Below, piece by piece: positions 1 to 8,051 of a stretch of DNA of 64,000 nt. The stretch lies in the NCBI RefSeq assembly GCF_900155475.1, contig NZ_FXAM01000001.1, forward strand, positions 1,165,501-1,229,500, read 5' to 3'. The first letter of the stretch is position 1. Every line of letters begins with the position of its first letter. Below the pieces are notes generated by a model. The model was not told the origin of the DNA. It did not search any database and worked only from the letters and a program-made list of their open reading frames with translations. The stretch is from Methylomagnum ishizawai (lineage in GTDB: Bacteria; Pseudomonadota; Gammaproteobacteria; Methylococcales; Methylococcaceae). The position numbers and the translations under genes are program-made.

Positions 1-1
1 G

Positions 2-2875
2 CGGGCTTTCCGCGCCGCCAGCCTCAAGGGTTGGGAATATGCCATGGCGCATCCCGACGAGGTCGTCCCGTTGGTGCGGCGTTATGGCTCCACCCGTTCG
101 CTGGAGCATCTGCGCTACGAATATCAGGCGATGCGGGCTTTGATCCTGTCCGATATGGTCGATCTGGGTTATGTCAACCCCGGCCGCTGGCGGCATATCG
201 CCGACACCTATGTGGACCTGGGCTTGTTGCGGCGTGATTATTCGCTCGATGGCTTCCTCTACGATCCCGGCCCGGACCGCGTCTGGGACGGCGTCCAGGG
301 CTATCTCTGGGCCGCGGCCACGGCGGTGGGTTTGGCCTTGGGGGTCATCCTGGCCTTGTTCCGCTTCAACCGCCGCCTGCGCCGCGAGGTCCGCGAGCGC
401 CTTTCGGCCGAACAACGCCTCAGGCGTAGCGAGCAACGGCTGACCGAGGCCCAGCGCATCGCCCATATCGGCAGTTGGGAGCTGAATCTCGCCACGGGCC
501 GGGCCGCTTGGTCGGACGAGATGTACCGGCTGTTGGGCTATGAGGTCGGCGGCGTCGAGTCCTGCCTGGAAAACCTGCTTTGCCGCGTGCCCGCGGAGGA
601 TCGGGGCAAGCTGGCCCAGGCGTTGGCGGCTACCCGGGGGCGGGCCGATGGCGCGTACCGGGTCGAATACCGGGTGGACCTGCCCGGCGGCGAAACACGG
701 ATGGTGGACGAGCGGGGCCGGGTGGTGCTGGACGGCCTGGGCCAGCCCCTGCTGTTGCTCGGCACCACCTTGGATATCACCGAGCGCAAGCGCTACGAAT
801 TGGCGCTCAAGGAACAGCGGACCTATCTCCGCACGATCTTCGAGCATGACCCGCAGTGCATCAAACTCCTGGACCGCGACGGCGCGTTGTTGGACATGAA
901 TCCCGCCGGGCTGGCCATGATCGAGGCCGACAGCCTGGACCAGGTCCGGGGCCATCCGCTCTACGGCATGGTTGCGGACAAGGACCGCGGCGGTTTCGTC
1001 GAAATGGTCGCGGCAGTGTTCCGGGGCGAACCGCGCCGCTTGATTTTCGAGGGGACCGGATTGAAAGGCACCAGGCGTCATCTGGAAACCCATTCGGTAC
1101 CGTTGTGGGATGGCGAGCGCCGTGGGGTGCGGGCCTTGCTGGGCGTGACCCAGGATGTCACCGAACGTCTCAGGGCCGAGGAGAAGCTGCGCCTTTCGGC
1201 GGCGGTGGTGGAGGCCACCCAGGAAGGCGTCATGATTACCGATCCGCAACTCCGCATCGTCGCGGTGAACCGGGCCTTCACCGCCATCACCGGCTACCAG
1301 GAACCGGAAGTGGTTGGCCGAAAGCCCGCCCTGCTGGCTTCGGGCCGCCACGGCCAGGATTTCTACCAGGCGATGTGGGCTTCGATCCAAGCCGTCGGCA
1401 GTTGGCAGGGCGAATTATGGAACCGCCGCAAGAACGGCGAGAGCTATCCCGAATGGCTGACCATCAACGTGGTCAAGGACACCGGGGGCGGGATCATCCA
1501 TTATGTCGGGGTGTTCTCCGATATCAGCCATCTCAAGCAATCGCAATCGCAACTGGAATATCTGGCCCACCACGACCCCCTGACCGGCCTGCCCAACCGC
1601 CTGCTGTTCACCGCCCGCTTGGAACACAGCCTCGAACGCGCCGAACGCAACGGCTACCAGGGCGCGGTGCTGTTCCTGGACCTGGACCGCTTCAAGCATG
1701 TCAACGACAGCCTGGGCCATAACATCGGCGATGAATTGCTGCGGCAGGTATCGGGGCGCTTGGGGCAGGCCGTCCGCAAGGAAGATACCGTGGCCCGCCT
1801 GGGTGGCGACGAATTCACCGTCTTGATCGAAAACCTCAAGGATAGCGACGACGCCGCCCGCTTGGCCGATAAGCTGATCCACGGGTTGACCGACGCCTTC
1901 GTGGTGGATGGGCGGCGCTTGTTCATCGGGGCCAGCGTCGGTATCAGCGTCTATCCCAAGGATGGCCGCACGGTGGACCAATTGCTGCGCAACGCCGACG
2001 CCGCCATGTACCGGGCCAAGGAAGAGGGCCGCAATACCTACCGTTTCTATACCGAGGAAATGACCGCGCTGGCCTTGGAACACCTGGAATTGCAAAGCCG
2101 TTTGCGCCATGCCATCGAGGCCGGGCAATTGGTGCTGCATTACCAGCCGCAGATGGAGTTGGCCGGGGGGCGCATGGTCGGGCTGGAGGCGCTGGTGCGT
2201 TGGGAGCATCCCGAACAGGGGTTGATCGAGCCTTCGCGCTTCGTGCCGGTGGCGGAGGATACCGGCTTGATCCTGTCCTTGGGCGAATGGGTGCTGCGGC
2301 AAGCCTGTTGCCAGGCCAGGGCTTGGCTGGATGCGGGGCTGGAGTTCGGGCGGGTTTCGGTCAATGTGGCCGGCAAGCAAGTCCAGCGTGGCGATTTGCT
2401 GGCGGTGGTGCAACGGGCTTTGGCAGATTCCGGCCTGCCGCCGGACCGGTTGGAACTGGAAATCACCGAGAGCTTCGTGATGAAGGAGGCCGAACGCGCC
2501 ATCGACCTGTTGCGGGCCATCCGCGCCTTGGGTGTCAAACTGGCGATAGACGATTTCGGCACCGGCTATTCGTCCCTGGCCTATCTCAAACTGCTGCCCT
2601 TCGACAAGCTCAAGATCGACAAGGGTTTCGTGCGCGACCTGCCGTGGGACGAGAACGACGCCGCCATCGCCCGCGCCGTGATTGCGCTCGGCCATAGCCT
2701 GCAATTCACCGTGATCGCGGAAGGGGTGGAGAACGAGGCCCAGCGCGAATGCTTGCTGCGGGATGGTTGCGACCAGGCGCAAGGATATTTGTACGGGCCG
2801 CCCATGGCCTGGGACCGGGTCGAGGCGCTGTTGCGGCGGGAGGAGGCATCCGTGTGGCGGGTGGTGGGTTTGTAG
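2..2875 (+). CDS. Membrane-bound PAS/GGDEF/EAL cyclic-di-GMP enzyme with NMT1-like sensor (5' truncated by window)
   Basis: This protein is predicted to make and/or degrade cyclic-di-GMP in response to a periplasmic ligand. The reading frame is open from base 2, before the first ATG (44), and those residues match the end of an NMT1/THI5-type substrate-binding domain, so the true start lies outside the window. After that tail comes one membrane segment (bases about 300-360), a short linker coiled coil, three PAS domains (about 430-1540), a GGDEF domain with an intact GGDEF motif at 1801-1815, and an EAL domain with its EAL motif at 2186-2194 and the downstream DDFGTGYSS segment. Both catalytic signatures look intact, so dual activity is possible. 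No operon partner is visible; the next gene is convergent. Confidence 0.93.
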   Translation, partial: RAFRAASLKGWEYAMAHPDEVVPLVRRYGSTRSLEHLRYEYQAMRALILSDMVDLGYVNPGRWRHIADTYVDLGLLRRDYSLDGFLYDPGPDRVWDGVQGYLWAAATAVGLALGVILALFRFNRRLRREVRERLSAEQRLRRSEQRLTEAQRIAHIGSWELNLATGRAAWSDEMYRLLGYEVGGVESCLENLLCRVPAEDRGKLAQALAATRGRADGAYRVEYRVDLPGGETRMVDERGRVVLDGLGQPLLLLGTTLDITERKRYELALKEQRTYLRTIFEHDPQCIKLLDRDGALLDMNPAGLAMIEADSLDQVRGHPLYGMVADKDRGGFVEMVAAVFRGEPRRLIFEGTGLKGTRRHLETHSVPLWDGERRGVRALLGVTQDVTERLRAEEKLRLSAAVVEATQEGVMITDPQLRIVAVNRAFTAITGYQEPEVVGRKPALLASGRHGQDFYQAMWASIQAVGSWQGELWNRRKNGESYPEWLTINVVKDTGGGIIHYVGVFSDISHLKQSQSQLEYLAHHDPLTGLPNRLLFTARLEHSLERAERNGYQGAVLFLDLDRFKHVNDSLGHNIGDELLRQVSGRLGQAVRKEDTVARLGGDEFTVLIENLKDSDDAARLADKLIHGLTDAFVVDGRRLFIGASVGISVYPKDGRTVDQLLRNADAAMYRAKEEGRNTYRFYTEEMTALALEHLELQSRLRHAIEAGQLVLHYQPQMELAGGRMVGLEALVRWEHPEQGLIEPSRFVPVAEDTGLILSLGEWVLRQACCQARAWLDAGLEFGRVSVNVAGKQVQRGDLLAVVQRALADSGLPPDRLELEITESFVMKEAERAIDLLRAIRALGVKLAIDDFGTGYSSLAYLKLLPFDKLKIDKGFVRDLPWDENDAAIARAVIALGHSLQFTVIAEGVENEAQRECLLRDGCDQAQGYLYGPPMAWDRVEALLRREEASVWRVVGL

Positions 2876-2907
2876 CGGGATGCGCCGGTCGGCGCGGCGC
2901 ATCCCGC
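2875..2907. terminator. Hairpin between convergent genes
   Basis: A perfect 13-bp inverted repeat (GCGGGATGCGCCG, loop 2888-2894, then its complement) begins at the last base of the signalling gene's stop codon. It sits between two convergent genes. It lacks a T-tract, so it may act as a bidirectional stem-loop rather than a classic intrinsic terminator. Confidence 0.55.
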
Positions 2908-2918
2908 CTGGGGATGGG

Positions 2919-3761
2919 CTAGGGCAGCGGATTCCCCTGTGCGTCCACCAAGGGCACCTTGTATTCCTTGAGGGTCGCCTGGATTTCCCCGGCCTTGCTT
3001 TTAAGCAAGCCTTCCAGTTGCGCCTTGCGCTCCTTGTCCGGGAAGCGCACGCCCATCGATATGGGGAAATCGAATTTCAGCCCCGGTTCCGATTTCATCG
3101 GGATCAGCGCCAAGGGATTGCGCGAGGCCAAGTAACCGGCAATCGGTCCCCACACGATCACCATGTCGATCTTGCCGGCCTTGAAATCCTGGTCCAGGGT
3201 CTGGGCGGTGTTGGTGCTGACATCGCCGGTCATGGTCTGGTAGGGGATGCCCTGCCCGATCAAACCATGGTTGAGCAGCCAGGTGGTGCCGGGAGCGCCG
3301 TCGAACATGGCGATGCGGAGCTTGGCTTTCTGGTCGGCGGGCAGTCGGTCGAGGTCGGCGGGGGTTTTGATCCCGTCCAAGCCCTTGCCCTTGGCGTAGA
3401 CCAGGGCGTAGGTCGAGCGGTAATAGGCCGGGGTGGTCGCCGTCAGTTCATAGCCCTCGGGCACGCCCATCACCACGTCGCATTTGTATTCCTCGGAGTC
3501 TTCGATCTTGGCCTTGAGCGTGTTGCGGATGAAGCCCAGGCGCTGGGGGAACCAGGTGTATTCGAGCTTCTGGCCCAGTGCCTTGGCGAAGGCTTCGGCG
3601 ATCTTGTTCTCGAAGCCCTGGCCCTTGTCGTCGGAGAACGGCGGATTGTTGGGGTCGGCGCAGACCTTGAAGGCCGGTCCGCCCGCGTGGACCGGGCCGG
3701 AGATCGTCAGCAGGGATGCGAGGCCGCAGGCGAGCAGGCGGCGGTGGGTGCTGGGGCGCAT
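2919..3761 (-). CDS. xoxJ: XoxJ-like periplasmic substrate-binding protein of the methanol dehydrogenase system
   Basis: A 280-residue periplasmic protein of the quinoprotein dehydrogenase-associated substrate-binding family. Its homologues (MxaJ/XoxJ) are thought to bind methanol dehydrogenase and help activate it or its cytochrome. It starts with a signal peptide ending near VHAGG, followed by the type-2 periplasmic-binding fold (VCADPNNPPFSDD, then GFENKIAEAFAKALG). The ATG at 3761 has an AAGGAG ribosome site 7 bases upstream. It lies directly downstream of xoxF on the same strand, separated by an intrinsic terminator. No xoxG cytochrome gene lies between them, which differs from the common xoxFGJ order. 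The family call is firm; the exact partner is inferred from position. Confidence 0.88.
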   Translation of the reverse strand: MRPSTHRRLLACGLASLLTISGPVHAGGPAFKVCADPNNPPFSDDKGQGFENKIAEAFAKALGQKLEYTWFPQRLGFIRNTLKAKIEDSEEYKCDVVMGVPEGYELTATTPAYYRSTYALVYAKGKGLDGIKTPADLDRLPADQKAKLRIAMFDGAPGTTWLLNHGLIGQGIPYQTMTGDVSTNTAQTLDQDFKAGKIDMVIVWGPIAGYLASRNPLALIPMKSEPGLKFDFPISMGVRFPDKERKAQLEGLLKSKAGEIQATLKEYKVPLVDAQGNPLP

Positions 3762-3840
3762 GGAAAACTCCTTGTACTGCGAAAGTTGGGGTGGGGATTT
3801 TACTCCGGCGCGGCGGTGCCCGTGGGATTTCCACCGCCGT

Positions 3841-3874
3841 AAAAAAAGCCCCGGTCGAGGGATCGACCGGGGCT
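3841..3874 (-). terminator. Intrinsic terminator after xoxF
   Basis: On the minus strand this is a perfect 12-bp stem (AGCCCCGGTCGA and its complement, loop 3859-3862) followed by seven T residues. It directly follows xoxF and precedes the co-oriented xoxJ. It should therefore attenuate read-through and keep xoxJ expression lower than xoxF. Confidence 0.88.
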
Positions 3875-3909
3875 TCGGGTTCCTAGCTCAGGAAACTAGG
3901 TGCCGCCGC

Positions 3910-5772
3910 TTAATTGGGCAGGGCGAACACGGTGAAGACGCCGCCCAGCTTGGTGTGGCTGGAGAGGCTCTTGTACGCGCCGACCGCGCCCAGACCTTCG
4001 CTTTCGCCTTCGAGGCCCGCCGCCATGCCCACGCCGGCCCAGCCGCCGATACCGGACAGGATGCCGATATACTGCTTGCCGTTATGGGTCCAAGTGCTGA
4101 CGTTGCCGATCACGCCGGACGGGGTCTTGAACTTGTAGAGTTCGGCGCCGGTGTTGGCGTCGCGGACCTTCAGGTAGCCTTCCAGGGTGCCGTAGACCAC
4201 GAGGTCGCTGGCGGTGGAGAGCATGCCGCTCCACAGGGAGAACGGCTCGTCGATCTGCCAAGCGATCTTACCGGTGGTCGGATCCCACGCGGTGAAAGAA
4301 CCCATGTGCGCGGATTCTTCCTTCGCGCCGGTCTTCACATTGGCCTTGGCCGGGTAGATGCTCAGGGTCGCGCCCACATACGGCTGGCCGGCGGTGTACT
4401 CCACCTGGAACGGCTCGTAGTCCATACAGGTGTGGTTGCCGGGGATGTAGATCAGCTTGGTCTTGGGGGAGAAGGCGACCGGGGGTTCGTTCTTGGAACC
4501 CATGGCCGAGGGGCAGATGCCCTTCTGGTTGTGGTCTTCGCCGCCCTGTTGGGTGGAGTATTGGCTCACGACCTGCGGACGGCCGGTCTTGGCGTCCACA
4601 TGGGTGGCCCAGTTGACGGCCTTGTCGAATTTCTCGGCGACCAGGAGTTCACCGGTCACGCGGTCCAGGGTGTAGCCGAAGCCATTGCGGTCGAAGTGGG
4701 TCAGCAGTTTGCTGTGTTCCTTGCCGTCCTTGTCCTTCATGGGCAGGTCGATCAAGGTCATTTCGTTGATACCGTCGAAGTCCCATTCGTCGTGCGGGGT
4801 CATCTGGTAGACCCACTTGGCTTCGCCGGTATCCACGTCACGCGCCCAGATGGTCATGGACCATTTATTGTCGCCCGGACGCTGTACCGGGTTCCAGGTG
4901 GACGGGTTGCCGGAACCGTAATACATCAGGTTCAGGGCCGGATCGTAGCTGTACCAGCCCCAGGTGGAGCCGCCGCCGATTTTCCACTGGTCGCCCTGCC
5001 AAGTCTTCAGGGAGGAATCCTTGCCGACCGGGGCCATCTTGCCATCGGTCCAGGTCATGGTCTTGTCGGGGTCGATCTTCATATCGGCGTCCGGGCCCAT
5101 GGAATAAGCTTTCCAGGCCAAGCTGCCGTCCTTGATGTTGTAGGCGGCGATGAAGCCGCGTACACCGAATTCGCCGCCGGAGATGCCAGTGAAGACCTTG
5201 TCCTTCACGACCAAGGGCGCGTTGGTGTTGGTCATGCCGGCTTTGGGATCGCCGTTCTTGACCTTCCATACGATCTTGCCGGTCTTGGCATCGAGGGCCA
5301 CCAGGGTGGCATCGCCTTGGGCCAGGAACACCTTGCCGTCGCCATAGGCCAGACCGCGGTTGACCACGTCGCAGCACATCACGCCGATCACCTGGGTCTG
5401 GTCGGTGCCCGCGTCGGGGGCGTAGTTGTATTCCCAAACCACGGAGTGGGTATCCTGGTTCAGCGCGTAAACCTTGTGCGGATAGCCGGTGTGGATGTAG
5501 ATCAGGTCGCCGACGACCAAAGGACCACCTTCGTGGCCGCGCAGCATACCGGTGGAGAAGGTCCAGATCGGTTGCAGGCTCTTAGCGTTGTCCTTGTTGA
5601 TCTGCGTCAGGCTGCTGAAGCGGGTGCCGTAATAATCGCCACCCCAGGTCGCCCAGTTCTGGGGATCCTTGGAGAGCTTTTCCACTTCGGCATTGGCGAA
5701 CGTAACCCCGGGGGCTGCCAGCACGGACGCGATAGCGGTCGCGAGCAACCAACTTTTCACGGGTTTTTTCAT
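3910..5772 (-). CDS. xoxF: XoxF lanthanide-dependent methanol dehydrogenase (PQQ quinoprotein)
   Basis: Periplasmic PQQ enzyme oxidising methanol, the second step of methane oxidation, with electrons passed to cytochrome c. It has 620 residues and a signal peptide ending near VTFA (residue 26). It carries the adjacent disulfide pair Cys133-Cys134 that stacks on PQQ. Likely metal ligands are Glu201 and Asn289, with Asp331 in [10 protein letters not shown]. The extra Asp at 333, two residues after the catalytic Asp, marks the lanthanide-using XoxF type; calcium-using MxaF has Ala there. A GAGGAGG ribosome site precedes the ATG. The neighbours (xoxJ, a metallo-hydrolase and a SoxYZ-like carrier of quinoprotein relay type) support this. 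I would assign it to the XoxF5 clade only tentatively. Confidence 0.96.
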   Translation of the reverse strand: MKKPVKSWLLATAIASVLAAPGVTFANAEVEKLSKDPQNWATWGGDYYGTRFSSLTQINKDNAKSLQPIWTFSTGMLRGHEGGPLVVGDLIYIHTGYPHKVYALNQDTHSVVWEYNYAPDAGTDQTQVIGVMCCDVVNRGLAYGDGKVFLAQGDATLVALDAKTGKIVWKVKNGDPKAGMTNTNAPLVVKDKVFTGISGGEFGVRGFIAAYNIKDGSLAWKAYSMGPDADMKIDPDKTMTWTDGKMAPVGKDSSLKTWQGDQWKIGGGSTWGWYSYDPALNLMYYGSGNPSTWNPVQRPGDNKWSMTIWARDVDTGEAKWVYQMTPHDEWDFDGINEMTLIDLPMKDKDGKEHSKLLTHFDRNGFGYTLDRVTGELLVAEKFDKAVNWATHVDAKTGRPQVVSQYSTQQGGEDHNQKGICPSAMGSKNEPPVAFSPKTKLIYIPGNHTCMDYEPFQVEYTAGQPYVGATLSIYPAKANVKTGAKEESAHMGSFTAWDPTTGKIAWQIDEPFSLWSGMLSTASDLVVYGTLEGYLKVRDANTGAELYKFKTPSGVIGNVSTWTHNGKQYIGILSGIGGWAGVGMAAGLEGESEGLGAVGAYKSLSSHTKLGGVFTVFALPN

Positions 5773-6170
5773 CTCTTTTCCTCCTCGTAATCTGTTGTGG
5801 CTAACAGAGTACTGTTGTTAACGACAAGTTACCCTTAAAGCGATAGGGACGGTTTTTTCATTGAGCAAGGAAAAATTTCCTGAAATTATCCTGATATTTT
5901 CCCGGCTAGGCCCGTCAGCGTGCGTAAATTGAAGGATTTCCACCTAAAAGTCAATGATGCGGAAACGGGGCTGCGACGGTGGTTTCCGGGGCTTGCAAGC
6001 CAAGTTTCGCCCCTTGATCGTGCCTTTCGGGCTGGTGGTCGGAGGCTCGCGCCGAGGCCGGGGCGGGGTGGCGATTGTCACGGAACGGGTGGGCTAGCAA
6101 GCCGGGGTCGATGGTTGAATCCCCATCCCGGCGCGGGGAAAATGCCCTGCCACTTCCAAGGAGAATCACC
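5773..6170. promoter_or_regulatory. Divergent intergenic region between xoxF and the metallo-hydrolase gene
   Basis: A 398-bp gap holding the xoxF promoter leftward and the hydrolase promoter rightward. The xoxF-proximal 130 bp is markedly A/T-richer than the surroundings. I see no unambiguous -35/-10 pair and no convincing ORF. Regulation by lanthanides cannot be read from the sequence. Confidence 0.4.
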
Positions 6171-7103
6171 ATGAAATCCCCGCTCGCCGCCTGTGTCTTG
6201 GCCTTGCTCGCCTTACCGTTGCCGGGTAATGGCGGGCCGTTGCCCGAAATCTCGCTCCGGGAAGTCGCGCCCGGCGTCTATGTCCATCAAGGGGTGCATC
6301 AACTACCGGACCGCCATAACTGCGGCGAGATCGCCAATATCGGCTTCATCGTCGGCGAGCGTTGCGTCGCGGTGGTCGATACCGGCGGTAACCCGGAGCA
6401 GGGCGAAGCGTTGAAACAAGCCGTGGCGGCCGCGACCCCGGTGCCGGTGTGCTATGTCATCAATACCCATGTCCACCCTGACCATATCTATGGCAACCTC
6501 GCTTTCAAAAAGCCGGGGGTGAATTTCGTCGGCCATTACAAGTTGGAACAGGCCATGGCGCTACGGGCACCTTATTACCGGGATTTGGCCGAGCGCGAAT
6601 TGGGGTTCAAGCCCGGTCCCGAGCATTTCATCCCGCCCGACCGGCCGGTGCGCGATACCCTGGAATTGGAATTGGGCGGGCGCACCCTGCTACTGACCGC
6701 CCATCCCACCGCCCACACCGACAGCGACCTCAGCGTCTATGACCAGAAAACCCGGACTTTGTGGCTGGCCGATCTTTTATTTATGGGGCATACGCCGGTG
6801 GTCGATGGCAGCCTGAACGGCTGGCTCAAGGTGATCGATAAACTCAAAGGGATCGATGCCCGGCTGGCGATTCCGGGACATGGTCCGGTGTCCGCTGCCT
6901 GGCCCTTGGCGCTGATATCGGAGGAACGCTATTTAAGGATGTTGCAAACCGAGATCCGCGCCGCGCTCAAGGCCAATAAGACCATGGAATGGGCCATGGC
7001 CAATGTCGGCCAATCTGCCCGCCCGGAATGGCAGTTGTTCGACGAGTTCCACCAGCGCAATATCGCGACGGCGTTCGCGGAGTTGGAATGGGAAGACGAA
7101 TAG
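6171..7103 (+). CDS. Secreted MBL-fold zinc metallo-hydrolase, quinoprotein relay type
   Basis: A 310-residue exported metallo-beta-lactamase-fold hydrolase. A signal peptide (MKSPLAACVLALLALPLPG) is followed by the zinc motif in NTHVHPDHIYGN, a second metal-site His in AHPTAHTDSD, and the late IPGHGPV His. Members of this family are often encoded beside PQQ dehydrogenases and SoxYZ-like carriers, as here, and have been named quinoprotein relay system metallohydrolases; their substrate is unknown. The ATG at 6171 was chosen over an upstream in-frame ATG (6075) because it has an AAGGAG site 7 bases upstream and begins the signal peptide. Confidence 0.85.
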   Translation: MKSPLAACVLALLALPLPGNGGPLPEISLREVAPGVYVHQGVHQLPDRHNCGEIANIGFIVGERCVAVVDTGGNPEQGEALKQAVAAATPVPVCYVINTHVHPDHIYGNLAFKKPGVNFVGHYKLEQAMALRAPYYRDLAERELGFKPGPEHFIPPDRPVRDTLELELGGRTLLLTAHPTAHTDSDLSVYDQKTRTLWLADLLFMGHTPVVDGSLNGWLKVIDKLKGIDARLAIPGHGPVSAAWPLALISEERYLRMLQTEIRAALKANKTMEWAMANVGQSARPEWQLFDEFHQRNIATAFAELEWEDE

Positions 7104-7175
7104 CCGGGCATTCCCACCCATCCCGGCCCGGCCTACAATCCCGCCTCTTTATAAGCGTTGTCTTTTGGAGGAACC

Positions 7176-7988
7176 ATGAACCCACCCCGCGCCCCGCGTA
7201 TCCTCTTCCTTACCCTGGCTGGCTTCTTACTGGCGGGCACCGCCCACGCCGCGGGCGAAGAAGACCTGGCCTGGAACACCCGCCTCAAGCAGCAGTTCTA
7301 CGGCGACCGCCCCATTGAGGAAGGCACCCAAGTCGTCGAATTGACCGCGCCCTACCGCGCTGAAGACCCGGCCTTGGTGCCCCTGCAAATCACCAGCAAG
7401 ATTCCCCAGGCCCAGGACCATTACATCAAGAACATCACCCTGGTCATCGACAACAATCCGGTGCCGTTCTCGGCCTCGTTCGATTTCACGCCCGAGAGCG
7501 GCAAGGCCGATGTGGCGCTGCGGGCGCGGGTGAACGCCTATACCAATATCCGCGCCATCGCCGAGACCAACGACGGCAAGCTTTATATGAACAAGGCGTT
7601 CGTGAAGGCCAGCGGCGGCTGTTCCGCGCCCATCGGCACCGACCTCGAAGCCGCCATGGCGCGGCTGGGCAAGATGAAGTTCAAGTTCGACGGCGACAAG
7701 GCGGCGCTGGGCCAGCCCAATCCGGTGCAATTGCTGATCAGCCATCCCAATATCAGCGGGATGCAGATGGACCAGATCAGCCGTTTGGTGAAACCCGCCC
7801 ATTTCGTGGACGAGGTGAAGGTGAGTTTCGACGGCAAGCCGGTGTTGACCGCCAAGACCGATATCGCCGTCAGCGCCGACCCCAATTTCCGCTTCTATTT
7901 CGTGCCGGACAAGGCGGGCGAACTCAAGGCCGAAATCAAGGACAACCTGGGCAACCATTTCATCCAGACCCAGGCGGTGACGCCGTAG
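7176..7988 (+). CDS. SoxYZ-like carrier protein associated with quinoprotein dehydrogenases
   Basis: A 270-residue exported protein resembling a fusion of SoxY and SoxZ, the sulfur-oxidation carriers. It has a signal peptide ending near GTAHA. The SoxY-like half ends in GGCSAPIG, a variant of the carrier cysteine motif; here the Cys is internal rather than C-terminal. The SoxZ-like half contains HPNISGMQMDQ, KPAHFVDEVKVSFDG and a terminal DNLGNHF. Fused SoxYZ-like proteins of this type accompany PQQ alcohol dehydrogenases rather than thiosulfate oxidation genes, and no sox genes are seen here. The ATG at 7176 follows a TTGGAGG site. It probably forms a unit with the preceding hydrolase. The biochemical role is unproven. 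Confidence 0.85.
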   Translation: MNPPRAPRILFLTLAGFLLAGTAHAAGEEDLAWNTRLKQQFYGDRPIEEGTQVVELTAPYRAEDPALVPLQITSKIPQAQDHYIKNITLVIDNNPVPFSASFDFTPESGKADVALRARVNAYTNIRAIAETNDGKLYMNKAFVKASGGCSAPIGTDLEAAMARLGKMKFKFDGDKAALGQPNPVQLLISHPNISGMQMDQISRLVKPAHFVDEVKVSFDGKPVLTAKTDIAVSADPNFRFYFVPDKAGELKAEIKDNLGNHFIQTQAVTP

Positions 7989-8010
7989 CCGGGATTTTCC
8001 CCTGGGCATG

Positions 8011-8036
8011 AAAAAGGCCGGTGCGACCGGCCTTTT
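8011..8036. terminator. Bidirectional intrinsic terminator
   Basis: An 11-bp stem (AAAAGGCCGGT, loop GCG, complement) with T-tracts on both strands sits between the convergent SoxYZ-like gene and glgX. It should stop transcription from both sides. Confidence 0.85.
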
Positions 8037-8051
8037 CCATAGGCGGAACGC

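Noticed and set aside
1415-2902. Long minus-strand ORF (495 codons) opposite the signalling gene
   Set aside because: It is antisense to the conserved PAS-GGDEF-EAL frame; its composition is a GC-skew shadow and no family is recognisable.
3484-5790. 768-codon plus-strand ORF opposite xoxF and xoxJ
   Set aside because: It is the antisense frame of two well-supported genes and spans their terminator; high GC removes stops.
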